Source: Tetrahymena thermophila SB210 (lineage: Eukaryota > Ciliophora > Oligohymenophorea > Hymenostomatida > Tetrahymenidae). Taken from it: a stretch of DNA of 64,000 nt. Location of the stretch: the NCBI RefSeq assembly GCF_000189635.1, contig NW_002476380.1, positions 1-64,000 on the forward strand, written 5' to 3'. Of the stretch, positions 38,001 through 49,815 are shown in pieces. Numbering within the stretch: the first letter of the stretch is position 1; every line of letters begins with the position of its first letter. The notes beneath the pieces are model-generated. The model did not search any database and was not told the DNA's origin. It worked only from the letters and a program-made list of their open reading frames with translations. A program made the position numbers and the translations under genes.

Positions 38001-41000
38001 CATTAATTATGTAGAATATGCATCTTGATTCTACATTTAGAGGCACGACCTTTAAAAATTATTAAAATTTTTTTTTTAATATTCAAAATAAATTATATAT
38101 TTTACAGGCATTAAGACTTCTCTTCTATCGAAAAGAAGTTTAGGATAAGCTGCAACACCTTTAAGTGTGATGTAGCAGCATGGTTAATCAGCTGGAATAT
38201 CTGGATCATCTATATATAGAGGTACAAGTTTTTCATAATTATTTGGATAGCTAGGATTAAAACTTGATTTTATTCTCAGAGTTTAACCAGGGTCAACTCT
38301 TCCCTGAGTAGGATGAATAGTAAATATTTTATCTTTTTCTAAAATTGAAGTATCCAGCCTCCAGCTTATTGATCTCTTTTCTGGGTTTGAAAGGATAATC
38401 TATTTTGTTATATTTTTAAAACATAAATAGAGAAAATCAAATGATTTCATACTTCAGAATTTATAGGAAATTAGTGCTCTATAGAAGTAATAATTTTTCT
38501 TGGGAATTCTACCACTTGAGGATCAACTAAAAACTTTGGTTTCATTCCTTTGCACGAAACTGATCTTGTGAGACTATCTATTTTTCCATATTTTTGGAGA
38601 GTAAATGGTATTTCAAATTCATAATCTCGTACAGCTTTTGGCTAAAATGTAAGTTTGAAACGCAAAGTCTGTTGAGGTTTAATTGTGATATTATAAAGCT
38701 TAGAAACTTTATTATGCATATCGTGTTTATCCTCATCTGATAATGTGGACATATCTTCATCATCCTAATCGTGTTTATCTTAGTTATCATCTGTGTAATC
38801 AATAGGCACTTATTTCAATATACTTTCTTCTAATTTATCTAAAGACACAATAGTTAAGCAGTCTATACCATCAGGGGCATCTGGGTTTTCATCTTCAGTC
38901 CTCAAATCAAGAACTAAATAGGCCTCGATTGCGCTTTCATTTACTAAATTCATTTCTTTCTCTCCTTGATTTCCTATATTAAAAAAATTACTTATAAACA
39001 TATTTTAATAAATTTTGATAATATAAAAAATACCAAGCGCTGTTATTTTTCCAAAGTTAAATGCTGATTCACGAATATAAACTTTAGGTATGATAGTTTC
39101 TACAGAAAATGGTAATTTTAATATCTTTCCTCCTCTTATCAGTATTTTAATATCACTTTCAACTTTGCATTCTGTATTGCATAAATATTTCACCCCAACT
39201 TCCTATTTATTTATTGAAAAAATGAAACTTAGTATTAGATTTCCTTTCAAAATTTTAATTACAATAGATCCATCAGAGGGTATTCTACCTGATGTTTAGC
39301 TTGTGATTATAAGATTTTCAGGCAAATATTCTGTTAAAATTCGATAAATAGCTGCTATTCTTGATGTATTTTTAACAGTAAAGGACCTCACTTCTTCTTT
39401 GCAAACTAAGACTTAATTAAGCTCCATACTACTCTATTTAATTACACATTTAGCTTCGTTGACAACACCAACACATTTAAGTACTTAATTCATTCCGTTT
39501 GTTACATAAAGTAGTAATTTATCTTCTTCATACCTTGTACCTGTTTCTCTTGTGCTTGTTCCAGGGGAAGGCCTTTTTTATTATTTATTTAAATATTTTT
39601 AAAACTTGTTATGATTGATTACCTATATGTGATAGTGATAGGAATATTTCCTTTTGCTGGACAATCACCTTCTGAAGGGTAAATAGAAAAGATTTTTGAG
39701 GAAGTATCCCACTTAAAGTGACCTGGGGCATTACCATTATTCTCAACCAAAACAGTTTCTGATGTTTCCATTCCATTATTATTATCTTAAAATGCGAATT
39801 TTATTTATGTCTTGTTTAATTTTAAAGAGACTTAAGTAATTTTAGCTCTTATCTCAAATTCGTATTGATGTCTATAATTTATGGTATATTAGATCCTGGC
39901 TTTAAATTCTTCATCAACATCTATTTATTTTTTTCATATTTAAAATATCAGAAAAAACTCTTCAATTTTTTACCTTCAGAAAATAATACTATGGCAAATC
40001 TAGCTGTTTCACTTGATTTTAAGATTTAAGGTCTCTAAAAAGACTCTCTAAGTTCAGGTACATTTGTTTTGAGCTAAACTCTGATTGCATCTCTTAAATC
40101 ATTTTTTACTGAAAAAGTCTTTTACACTCTTGAATTTACGTAGACCTCACCAAAATCAATGACTGTTGGCCCAGACTGTATGCATTTAAGCTCTTATCCA
40201 GTTAATTCTTTATGAACTCCTTTGACATCTTTGTGATCAACTGCTTTTTCTGGCAAGAGCCTATTACATGATAAAATTAATATTTAAATTTTATTCATCA
40301 AATGACATTCAAATAAATTTACTTTTTTATGATTGCATCCGGATTAGGATCAAACACTTTTTTAATTTAATCTTAAATAGGATCATAATCTCCAATGGGT
40401 TTTAAAACAAATAAAGGATCCTTTGAAGGAGGAAGATCAAGCATAGGAGGTTCTATTTTAGGATCCATCATACCAAGCTCAAATTCTAAATCAACTGGAG
40501 CACCAATCTTAGGATCTCCTCTTACAATTTAATCTTTATTGTCGACTGGCCCTATGCTAACTTCATCATCTGGCTAATCTACTAAACCTGTAAGTAAAAA
40601 ATAAGTTAAAAAAAGAAACGAAGGTATATATTTATTTATTATTTTACCTTTGGCTTTTAACTTATCAAACATTTAGTGATATCTAAGATCAATTATTTTT
40701 TATTTTTCTTTTTAAATTCTAGATTATCTGCTTTATTCTAATACACCATCATATTTCTTTTTATTTTCTTTATCTTTTTGAATTTCTGCTAGCTTATTTA
40801 TGTCAACATCTTTCTCTCCCTCTAAACCTTTAGGTAATTTAACCTCTGTAGACGCTTAAAAAGTTCTTTTTCCAACTCCCATTTTTTTATCATAAATATT
40901 TTTATTAATTGCTGCATCTAAATACTAATCTTTTGTTTAAAAGTCTTCTATTCCACACTCGGGTCCTCTTTCTTTTTTTCTAATGATTAAATTAACCATA

Positions 41001-43013
41001 ATTAATTTGTTAAAAATATAAAAATGTACTTACTTCTTTTGGTCAAATTTTTATGACTACCCTGTAACTTTAAGAGGTATTTGATAAAGTCCGTTTAACA
41101 AAGAAAAAATAATATCTTTAGAAAACTACCCAACATTATTAGGTGTAAAGCTCACTTTTACAGTAGATCTTTAATTAGGTATTAAAGAGATTTGCATAGG
41201 ATCTATATTAAAACAAGGAGTTCTTTCTACGACTACATCAATAGGTAGTTTAGAGTGTCTATTTTCTAAATCTAGCAAGCTCTCTCTATGATCATTTGCA
41301 TTACATTCTCCAAATTTAAGAATTTATTTACTTAACTTTAGCAAAGGATAAGTGCCTTTAACTGTCAGCGAAACTACAATAGGCTCTTCTTTAGGATCAT
41401 CATCCTTAAACTTAAAAAGTGCTGAATATTAATATTCTTAAGCCTTCATTTAGATATCATTAGTGCTTAGAGCATATTTTCTAGCCAATACTTAATGCTC
41501 AAAAGTAACAACAGAATTACAATTGAAAGCAAGTTGAACCTATTAATTTTTAATAATTTTTAAAACTAAAAAAATTTATATATATATAATTTTAAAATAC
41601 ATTTGAGTAAGGTTTTATTTCGCCTTAAGATGGGAATACTGACATTATTTGATCTGTTATTTCTTTTCCTTAATCTGCAGGAGTTTAAAGTGAAACAGTT
41701 TCATCCTAATAAATTTAAAATACATTTTTAATTCAAACTATCTTCTGTAAATATTTGATTTACATTTGGGTTGAAAATACCCAATTTCATTTAAACTTTA
41801 AATTTTTATGGTTTAGGACTATTATTATAGAGATATCCTATTTGCTGCTTCGATTATCCATAGTATATTTCGCCAAAGTCAAAGCTGCTAGTTTGTGCAT
41901 TATTTTCATCTAAAATCATTTTGTTATAGTCCACACAAGTCGCACTTATATCTATATAACCTGAATTCTACTTACCATCAACTTATACTTCAATTTAACC
42001 TCTAAAGATTCCTGAATCCTTTTAGCTTCATAAAATTAAATACTTATTAATAAAAAAATGCCAAAGATGGTTTTTATAAAAAGTTAATCACACACATTCA
42101 AGTAACAAAGAATAAGCTGTAAGTAAATAATTGCATACTTGTAGGTTAGTTTTACTTGCTGAGATAGTTATGGCTATATGACAAACACAGAAGGCTCCAT
42201 TTTAATGCTTTTAATGTGGTCAAAAATTAATCTTACTCTTCCTGGCATTTTACCTTTATTTTCAAAAACTAAAGTCCTTTAAACATCACGATGAATACGA
42301 ACAAATCCCATATTTATAAAATCTTGATATATAATTGTCGGATGAGGTTTCTTTGCAAAAATAGGTACAACTATTTTTTATTTTTTCCCTTCATCTTCAT
42401 ATTCAATTTCAACCTCATCAGCAAAATCTTCTAAAACATTAGTTTCAAAATTTATGTATAATTTTCCACAAATACCAGCTGCAAGAGATTAAGAAGAATC
42501 GAAATCAACCCAGAATTTTTTAGTCTTAGGTTAATAAACTCTCACTTTCTTTGGAATTTTGCTTAAATTTTGAACATAAAGAATAGTTTAATAAGGCTAA
42601 TTGATTTCTATGTTATCGAAGTATATTTCTGTTGGAGTTATTTCAAAGCATTGCTAATTTGTAATATTTTTAAGGGTTTTTACATTTAATTTAGATGCAG
42701 CTGTCGATGCAGTATTTGGACGAGCATTGCTCTAAGCAGAGCGAATATTACGAGATATATTTTTAGCATTTACCTTTGAATGATTTCCAAATATATCCAT
42801 ATTATCATCATCGCTGCTTAAATCATCATCTTTCATCCAATTATTATGCATTTATTGTTTTGTATTTTCTTTTTTAAATTAGCTTTTGCCAACCATTTTA
42901 GGATGAGCACTCATTAAGCCTGCCCTTTAGTTTTTAGCAGATTGTGCCCTGACCATTGCAACTTATGCAGATTACGCTCTTTAAGCTTCAGTTTTTATAT
43001 TTAAAGTACTCAT
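32027..43013 (-). CDS. CFAP47: CFAP47: giant ASH/MSP-domain protein with CH domain
   Basis: Ciliary axoneme protein assigned to the central apparatus in other organisms. I resolve 23 minus-strand exons, all phases agreeing, for 3212 residues (human about 3190). From the 5' end: 42139-43013, 41764-42025, 41601-41705, 41034-41539, 40648-40979, 40323-40587, 39974-40260, 39623-39920, 39263-39572, 39034-39202, 38453-38973, 38106-38399, 37521-38049, 37013-37466, 36454-36952, 36024-36389, 34904-35962, 34018-34837, 33509-33963, 33308-33447, 32855-33238, 32504-32803, 32027-32435. Introns are 50-113 nt. Most of the chain is repeated immunoglobulin-like ASH/MSP modules (for example FDFGEIYYGQS, PTVIDFGEVYVNSRVQK, IRGGKILKLPF). 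A calponin-homology region lies at about residues 1590-1880 (KEGILIRWLELCSDV ... LQDGNVISYLL ... IDLARPNAREILLFL). This ASH-CH-ASH order at this length is diagnostic. Two tiny introns were inferred only from restored domain sequence (39203-39262 and 41706-41763), and the exon 2 acceptor is the least certain junction. Confidence 0.95.
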
Positions 43014-44217
43014 TTAACGTAACTGACTATTTAACTTTGATATTATTGCAATTGTATTGTTTCTAAATATGAAAAATCTACTCTATAAACAGCTAAAGTT
43101 AAAATTACTATACTCCTAATGAGTTTATGCCCTATTTTTATATTTTTATTAGAAATATAACTATATTTATAAAAGGCAATATTTTTAATTAAAAATTAAG
43201 TAAAAATTCAATTCTATTTTGAATAGTAATTGCAACAGCTCTTCTATAGATTATTAGCAAATTAATTATTATTCACTTATTTAAAATGTATATCTTTAAA
43301 TCTAAAAAATAATATTTACCAGCTCACTGAAAGTAAATACTGAGATTTCAATTTGAAAATTTATTAAATTATTTATTTATTTAACTTCAAAATTAATAAT
43401 TAGATTAATTATAAACATTATAAAATATATTTATTTTATTCGATATATTGTAATCACTAAAAAACTAACAATACATATGTAAATATATAAATTATAATCA
43501 ATAAGACTTAAAAAAAATTAATCTTAAAAATAAACTTATTTTATTGATTTTGAAATTTAATATATTTCATAATATTTATAAAATTTTACTATTATTATTA
43601 TTATTATTAAATAATTTTAAAATAAATTTATATCATGTAATTAATCCTTTAACATAATTAATTTTATTAGAAATAAAGTGCTTTTATCAAATATACTAAT
43701 TAATTAATTTATCAGCACCTTTTGTTAAAATATTCTCATAAATATAGTCTTTTTTTATGATTGATTCTATAAAAGTTGTTAAGTAAATTTCTATTAGCAT
43801 TTTAATTATCAGAAAAAAAATATTGTAAGATTCAACGAATTATTTTTTCATAAAGCAAAGTATAATTTACAATTTCAAGACTCACTTAAACCAAACATGA
43901 AAGGTGAATCAAAAATAATAGAAACATATATCACATCATAATGCTTTTAAAGCCTATCAAAAAGAAGAAGGGCTACTCCTATTAATATGAGAGTAAATGC
44001 AAATACTCCTTTTTTTACTGATTAGTATAAGTAGAATACAAACCAATAAAATTGTTAGAATTCATCTATTGAAGGATAAAGATCTAACAACTAAGATAAA
44101 AATATTGAAAACCAAAAGAATCTTACTAATCTTTTATAATTAGGTAGCAATTGTATACAATCATCTAGCAAATCGAACCACTAATTACAAAATGATTAAA
44201 ACTCTTGACTCGATAAC
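43014..44217. other. Divergent region with upstream in-frame ORF
   Basis: Holds the promoters of CFAP47 (minus) and the USP-like gene (plus). From 43014 to about 43890 it is very AT-rich. From 43897 to 44205 there is a coding-like Asn/Gln-rich frame of 103 codons (starts MKGESKIIETY) that is in the same frame as the USP-like gene but is closed by a TGA at 44206, ten bases before the next ATG. This may be the true N-terminus interrupted by a nonsense codon, part of an unrecognised intron structure, or an upstream ORF. Confidence 0.5.
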
Positions 44218-47200
44218 ATGCTTTTCTTAAAAAGCCAAAAAAAACCCTTTTTTACCAAAAAAACATTGGCTAACTAATAAAGTTAGTCCTAAAATACATA
44301 AAATTAAATAAATAACAACCCTTAAAATAAAGTGGATGAGAACTTTAAAATTTACAACGAAAATGATTATATTAACCAAATTAAATTGTAAAATGATAAG
44401 TTTAAGACATTAAATCCATTAGAAATACAAGGTAGCAGTCACAAAGAAATTTGTTAGTAGAATTTAAATATTGACATTTAAAGGAAAAAAAATCCTTAAA
44501 AACTATTGTAACCTATTTAAACATTAGATCCATAAAGGAGTATAGAAAGGGCTAGCTTACATAGCAACAGTATTGCAGCAACTTCTTCAAGAAATGACCA
44601 AACTTTCTTATATTAAAATGGTAAAAAATTTAGAGGAGGATAAAAGCTTTAAAAGCTAAATGATATTAATTTTAATGATAAGGAGTTTACTCCTTGGGAA
44701 CAAAAAAATACTGTTGATTTATTAGATGTTTGCTAAGAAGAAGATATTTTAACAAATTTTCATGGATAACATTTAGATAAAGAATTTAAAATAGGATATA
44801 ATAAAAACCATCATCATAATTTTTACCTTAAAAGTTTGAAACTAAATAACCAAATCGATGAAGATAAGATCATAAAAAAGACTAATAATAGAGAATCATA
44901 CTAAACTACTGTATTAAATTAAAACCGTAACAGATTAAATGATTCTCAAGATAGTAACAGTAATAGCACTGGTAGCAACAGCAACTTATTAAATTTTTCA
45001 AACCAGCTTAAATCAGTAGCAACTTATAAATAGCTAATAAATAACACTAATTCATAAGAGAGTAGTAAAATGGAGAATTACCTTTCTACCTCTTAATTAA
45101 ATAATATTGATATTCAAGATATCTAAAATAAGAATGATATTATTAAATATGGTAGAATTTAAAACATTACTCCTAAAGGATAAAAAGGGAGATGTAAAAG
45201 TGTAGTAAAAGAGAGAACAGATAAGTCATCTTTAAACAACAATTCTTTTGCCAACAATTATCATTACCATAACTTAACAATAAATACAGATAACGTGTAA
45301 ATAGAAAATCCTGGAATCAACACTTTATTTAGTAACCCTTTCCAAAAAAATAATGAATATGAACAATAATGCACAAACTTTGATATGTAAGACATAAGCA
45401 CTAGATTATAAACTTTTGATGAATCAAATAGTAGATGTATAAAATCAAGAAAAAATAAGCACCTTAAAACTCTTTCAATAAATAGTTAAAATTTCTCGGA
45501 ATAAGCTTATATTAAAGATTCTATATCTTCTTATTAAATGCTCAAGCAGAGTAGCTTAGGACGTTCACATACACCAAAGACCAATTAGAATAAAAGACTA
45601 TCTAATAATTCAAGAAATATAACACTAAATGGTGATACACCTATTTCATTAAGGCCAATATATACTCCTGTTGGGACTAGTGGAGCAAGAGGAGAAAGAG
45701 GGCTGTAGGATCGAGGAAATACAAGCTTTATGAATAGTGTATTATAGGTATTTAGGTATCTTGAGATTTACAGCTAAGAAATTTTAAATTATGAAACTCA
45801 GGAAGGAGGAAATCCTCCTTTTATCTTTTTCTTAAAGAGTATATTCAAAGATTTAAGTGAAAACAGAGAACCAGTGAAATACACTTAGTTTATTAACTTC
45901 ATATATACATCATCAAACTAAGTAAATACAACTTTTTATTTAATTTATTTATCTATTTAATTATTTATTTATCTAATTATTTAATTAATGTACAATTATT
46001 TTGATAAAAAAGTTCAAAAAAAATGAAACAGGAGATGTTGACAATTTCATTGAATACCTGATTTAAGAAACTCTAACCACTTTAATAAAATTTTAATAGA
46101 ATAATAGTAATTAGTCTATTACTTGCTCAAAGAACCATTCTTCTAGCTAATAGCAAGCTTTAAACAAAAGTTCTAGTTATTTATAGACTGAATATGAAAA
46201 TATGAAAATTGATTAAAGTACTAATTTTTTACAAAAACATTCTATAAATATCCTTAGTCGCCCTAAATAATCAAGGATGGGCAATTTCATTTCAAATCAA
46301 ACTTAAGAAACTCAAATAGATACCTTAGATAACGATAATTTTGAAATATTTCAGTAAAGTGATTATTGTCTATTTGAAAGTTCAGAGTTTGGCATGAAGA
46401 AACTAAAAGGATCATAAAAGGAGGGATAGCTATAAAATTTAGGTAATTTAATTAATGCTACAATTAATTTCGATGTCAAATTGAGTTTAGAAGACAAAAA
46501 AGTCAAAGTATTTTTGCCTTGCTTACCTGAATTTAGGGAGATAGATAAACAAATTATTGATATTTATAACAAATTTGTTCAAAGTATAGAGCATTCAAAC
46601 ATACTAAATTTATCTTAGCTCTTTTTTGGAGTCTCAAAAGTAACATATTGCTGTTTGAATTGTCAAAGACTTGATGAATAATTAAATGATATAAATTTAT
46701 TTAAGATAATTAAAATTTATGATGACTCAGAATATTCTTTGGGAGAAAGAGTAGTTTAAACTGGATTTTTCTAGTATCACGTTTGCAAAACCTGCAAAAT
46801 AGAAACCAAATTTATCTAAAAGCTAGTTTATTACACTCTCCCAAAGTATTTTTTTATTTCAATACAAAAATAATCTAATTTTAAGTTACAATTTTGCTCA
46901 AATGGAATAAAACCTCCCTCAAGTTCATCGAGCTTGCCAAATAAAAAATAAGGAAAATGTTTATGTGATACACAAAATTTCTAAATAGAAACAATTTACA
47001 AGAGCTAAGTAAATTTACTTTAAAATTCTAATAAATTCAAAAAATTTTTCAAAAACAAAAGGTTTAATACTCTTTAAAAGGATAAATCTTAAACTAGTAG
47101 GGGTCTTCAAAGTTTTCGACTTTAATACAGCCATAGAACTAAGCTAAAGAAGAACCTATGATAAATCTATTTAGCGACTAGTATTTTAAATAAAGAAATA

Positions 47201-47253
47201 AATTTGCAAATGAAAATGTTAAAATTATGATTTATGAAAGAATTGACAATTGA
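44218..47253 (+). CDS. USP-fold protein without catalytic Cys and His (pseudo-deubiquitinase)
   Basis: Three exons, 44218-45921, 46013-47008 and 47062-47253, 963 residues from this ATG. Residues 1-495 are Asn/Ser/Gln-rich and disordered. The peptidase C19 (USP) fold follows. The Cys box, normally GLxNLGNTCFMNS, reads GLQDRGNTSFMNSVLQVF, so Ser (AGC, 45724-45726, residue 503) replaces the nucleophile. A zinc-binding fingers pair is kept (YCCLNCQ ... HVCKTCK), then LPKYFFISIQK. The His box, usually Y.L...H.G....GHY, reads YSLKGQILNQQGSSKFSTLIQ, with His gone. The end LFSDQYFK ... IMIYERID matches the family's last strand. The final intron (47009-47061) was found because it restores this end; without it the frame hits TGA at 47159. 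Expected to bind ubiquitin or act as a scaffold rather than cleave. The true start may lie upstream (43897), interrupted by TGA at 44206. Confidence 0.86.
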
Positions 47254-47844
47254 CTGAATTTAAAAACTGTAAATATATTTTAAACAATAAAAAATTAATT
47301 TAAAAAACTAATAAAGAGTTATTATAAATAAATATAATTTTTTAATTTATTTATTTATTTGTATCAAAGTGTTTAGATATCTTTTTTATTATTAAGACCA
47401 TCTAATCTCCTTTTAACTCCTCTCTAAGTTTTTAAATAAAAAGAGAAGAAATAATTTATAAGTATAAATAAAGTAGTCACAACATCTTATTTTATGTAAA
47501 TCGTTTAGGTTAAAAAGGAGTTTTGTTAAAATACAATATTTAATAAATAATAAAATATTTCAATTTATAAGAAGTATAAATCAGAATATGTAAAAGGTAG
47601 CATAGACTTTTTGAAGAAATTAAAAAAAATAAATGAAAAATTAATGCTAAATTTTAATTAAAAAACAAATAAAAATAGACTTGTTCGAGTAAAAGAAAGA
47701 AAGAATTTAATATCAAATAAAAAACATTAAATTAAATTTTATTTTTAAGTAAGACTTTTTATTCTTATTTACACTCTCAATTAAATCAGAAGAAAACTGA
47801 TATAATTGAGAGAACATAGAAATTTAATAAGGAATAATTATTGT

Positions 47845-47990
47845 TGAGAGGAAAAACCATCAATTATTGATCTTTCTTAAAAGTTTGAATAAATTTTTAG
47901 AAGAATCAGAAAATGTAACAATTTTGCAAAATAAAATTAAAAAATCTTTATACTATTTTAATTACAAAAATATATTTTTGAGGTAGAAAT
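47845..47990. repeat. Degenerate interspersed repeat, copy A
   Basis: Begins GAGAGGAAAAACCATCAATT and ends around TACTATTTTAATTACAAAAA plus TATATTTTT. It matches copy B about 200 bases downstream in order and wording: GAGAGGARAAAYCATCA, TCTTTYTTAAAARTTTGA, AAATAAAATTAAAAAAT, TATACTATTTT. Confidence 0.6.
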
Positions 47991-48042
47991 CAAATTTTTA
48001 ATTTTAAAACAATCAATCTTTTATTGAAATTAAAGATAAATA

Positions 48043-48180
48043 ATAGAGAGGAGAAATCATCATTTAATAGGTCTTTTTTTAAATTTGAGAAGTTTTTTAA
48101 AAAAAAGATATAACTCTATAACTTTTAGAAATAAAATTAAAAAATAGCTATACTATTTTGATTATAAAGAATATATTTTT
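48043..48180. repeat. Degenerate interspersed repeat, copy B
   Basis: Begins GAGAGGAGAAATCATCATTT and carries GGTCTTTTTTTAAATTTGAG, AGAAATAAAATTAAAAAATA and CTATACTATTTTGATTATAA, ending AATATATTTTT. Similarity to copy A spans the whole unit, which is more than general AT-richness explains. A weaker third copy is at about 48515-48635 (CAAAATCATCATTTAAAGAG, then CTTTTTTT, then AATTTTTTAAGAAATTTG). Confidence 0.6.
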
Positions 48181-48711
48181 TATTTAACAAGCTAACCTAT
48201 ACCATTAAAGATAATTTTTTATTGGAATAGAAGCCTGATAACTATAGATTAGAAATTACCCTTACTTTTAATTAATTTATTCCATATTTTTTAAATTTTC
48301 AGATAATATATTAAAAGGAATATATGTATTTTATCTTATTGATTTGTGGTAAAATTGCCTCGAGAAAAATTTCAAAATTGAGTTTTACAGTTTAATAATA
48401 TTATTAAAAGAAAGTTAAGCATAACCTAAATCTAGCTTTTTTGATCAGCGTTCTATTTAGATCTATACTTTTTTTTGTTTAAAAAATTGAAATTTATTTC
48501 TGGGGAAAAAAGATCAAGAAAAAAAACCAAAATCATCATTTAAAGAGCTTTTTTTGTTATCTCCCAAATTTTTTAAGAAATTTGTTTAAGATACGCAAGC
48601 TATTTTAACAAATAGAAATAATTATTATAGTCAACAGAAGATATTATCATTATTATTATTTAAAATAATTACACTATTTTAAAAATTTTTAAAAAAGAAG
48701 ATATAGGTAAA

Positions 48712-49815
48712 ATGACAGTTGCTGAATAAGAGAAATAGACAAAGCAAGAAAAGCAGTACGTAGCTGATAAGTCTACTCCAGTTCTTTGGGAATGTGTTGA
48801 AAAGAATCCTACTTAAAAACACCAAAAGGATCTCAATGTATACGAAGACTACCACTTTGAAAAAAGCAAAGAATACTTCCACATTATGCCTCATGAGGAA
48901 CCTCATACTTTGAGAAGACGTGCTATCCTTGAAAAATACCCTTAAATAAAGAACTTATTTGTCAAAGACCCAATCAGCGCTTATATCACTGTCGCTATTG
49001 TTGTGTTTTAATTGATTAGTGCTTACTACATTTAACACGCAAGTTGGCCTGTATATCTAACATACATGTATGTTGTAGGAGCTACTCTCAATCATACCAT
49101 GCAAGCTTTAGTTCATGATTTGACTCATCTTACAGCTTTTGATAGCGTGATTTTAAATCGTATATTTGCTTTCCTCTCTAATGTACCTACTTGCATTCCC
49201 TCAGCTATGACATTCCAACATTATCACCGTGAACATCATCTTGCTATGGGTGATCCAAAGCGTGATACTGATCTTCCAACTGATTGGGAAATCAGAACAT
49301 TTAATCGCCCATGGAAGAAAATTATTTTCATTTCCTTACATCCTTTGTTCTACGCTGTCCGTCCATTTTACATTGCTCCTAAGGGTTTAGGACCTCTTGA
49401 AATTTTTAATTTAGTATTAATTATGAGCACTAACTTCAGTGTATATTATTTTATGGGACCTTTTGCCCTCCTTTATCTTGCTTTATCAGGATTTATAAGT
49501 ATGGGATTACATCCTATGGCTATGCACACTATTGCAGAGCACTATGAATTTGTTAAGGGATAAGAAAGTTATGATTATATTGGTATCGCTAACTTCTTTA
49601 ACCTCAATCTTGGTTATCACATTGAACATCACGATTTCCCCTAAGTTCCTTGGAGACTCCTCCCAAAGGTTAGAGCTATGGCTCCTGAATTTTATGAAAA
49701 CATTCCCGTTCACACTAGCTATCTCAGAGTAGGACTTGCCTATCTCTTCGATGATGATTTGGGACCATTTGCTAGAATTGACACTTCTGAAACAAAATTG
49801 AAAAAGAAAGATTGA
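48712..49815 (+). CDS. DEGS1: Sphingolipid delta-4 desaturase (dihydroceramide desaturase, DEGS type)
   Basis: ER membrane di-iron enzyme that introduces the 4,5 double bond into the sphingoid base of dihydroceramide, or its ciliate equivalent. Single exon, 367 residues. The three histidine boxes are intact: HDLTH (135-139), HREHH (172-176) and HIEHH (303-307). The family-specific context is present too: N-terminal YHFEKSKEYFHIMPHEEPHT, ALVHDLTHLTAFDS, FNRPWKKIIFISLHPLFYA, GLHPMAMHTIAEHYEF, NLGYHIEHHDFPQVPWRLLP, and the DEGS ending DDLGPFAR. Hydrophobic spans lie at about 90-110, 115-132, 220-240 and 245-275. A 40-residue Lys/Gln-rich N-terminal extension precedes the domain, and the C-terminus carries a KLKKKD end that could serve as an ER-retrieval-like lysine motif. 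Identity of the family is firm; substrate is inferred. Confidence 0.96.

Larger units (their letters stand above)
47254..48711. other. Spacer with degenerate repeats, upstream of desaturase
   Basis: 1.46 kb between two plus-strand genes. Contains the USP-like gene's 3' flank, the desaturase promoter and two to three diverged copies of a 130-base element (listed separately). No open frame supported. Confidence 0.6.

Noticed and set aside
41700..41765. In-frame TGA in CFAP47 suggesting a broken gene
   Set aside because: A 58-nt GTAAAT...ATTAG intron at 41706-41763 removes the out-of-frame stretch and joins two in-phase exons.
47159..47159. TGA as selenocysteine in the USP-like gene
   Set aside because: The local protein context on either side of the TGA codons (44206 and 47159) is low-complexity and no selenoprotein family is recognisable; splicing or nonsense explains them better.
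47062..47161. A TGA at 47159 as the end of the USP-like protein
   Set aside because: Splicing out 47009-47061, which has GTAAAT and AAAAG borders and keeps phase, restores a USP-type C-terminus ending IMIYERID and a later TGA.
49066..49563. A short desaturase fragment as a separate gene
   Set aside because: Upstream and downstream TAA/TAG are Gln; the full frame 48712-49815 has all three His boxes.
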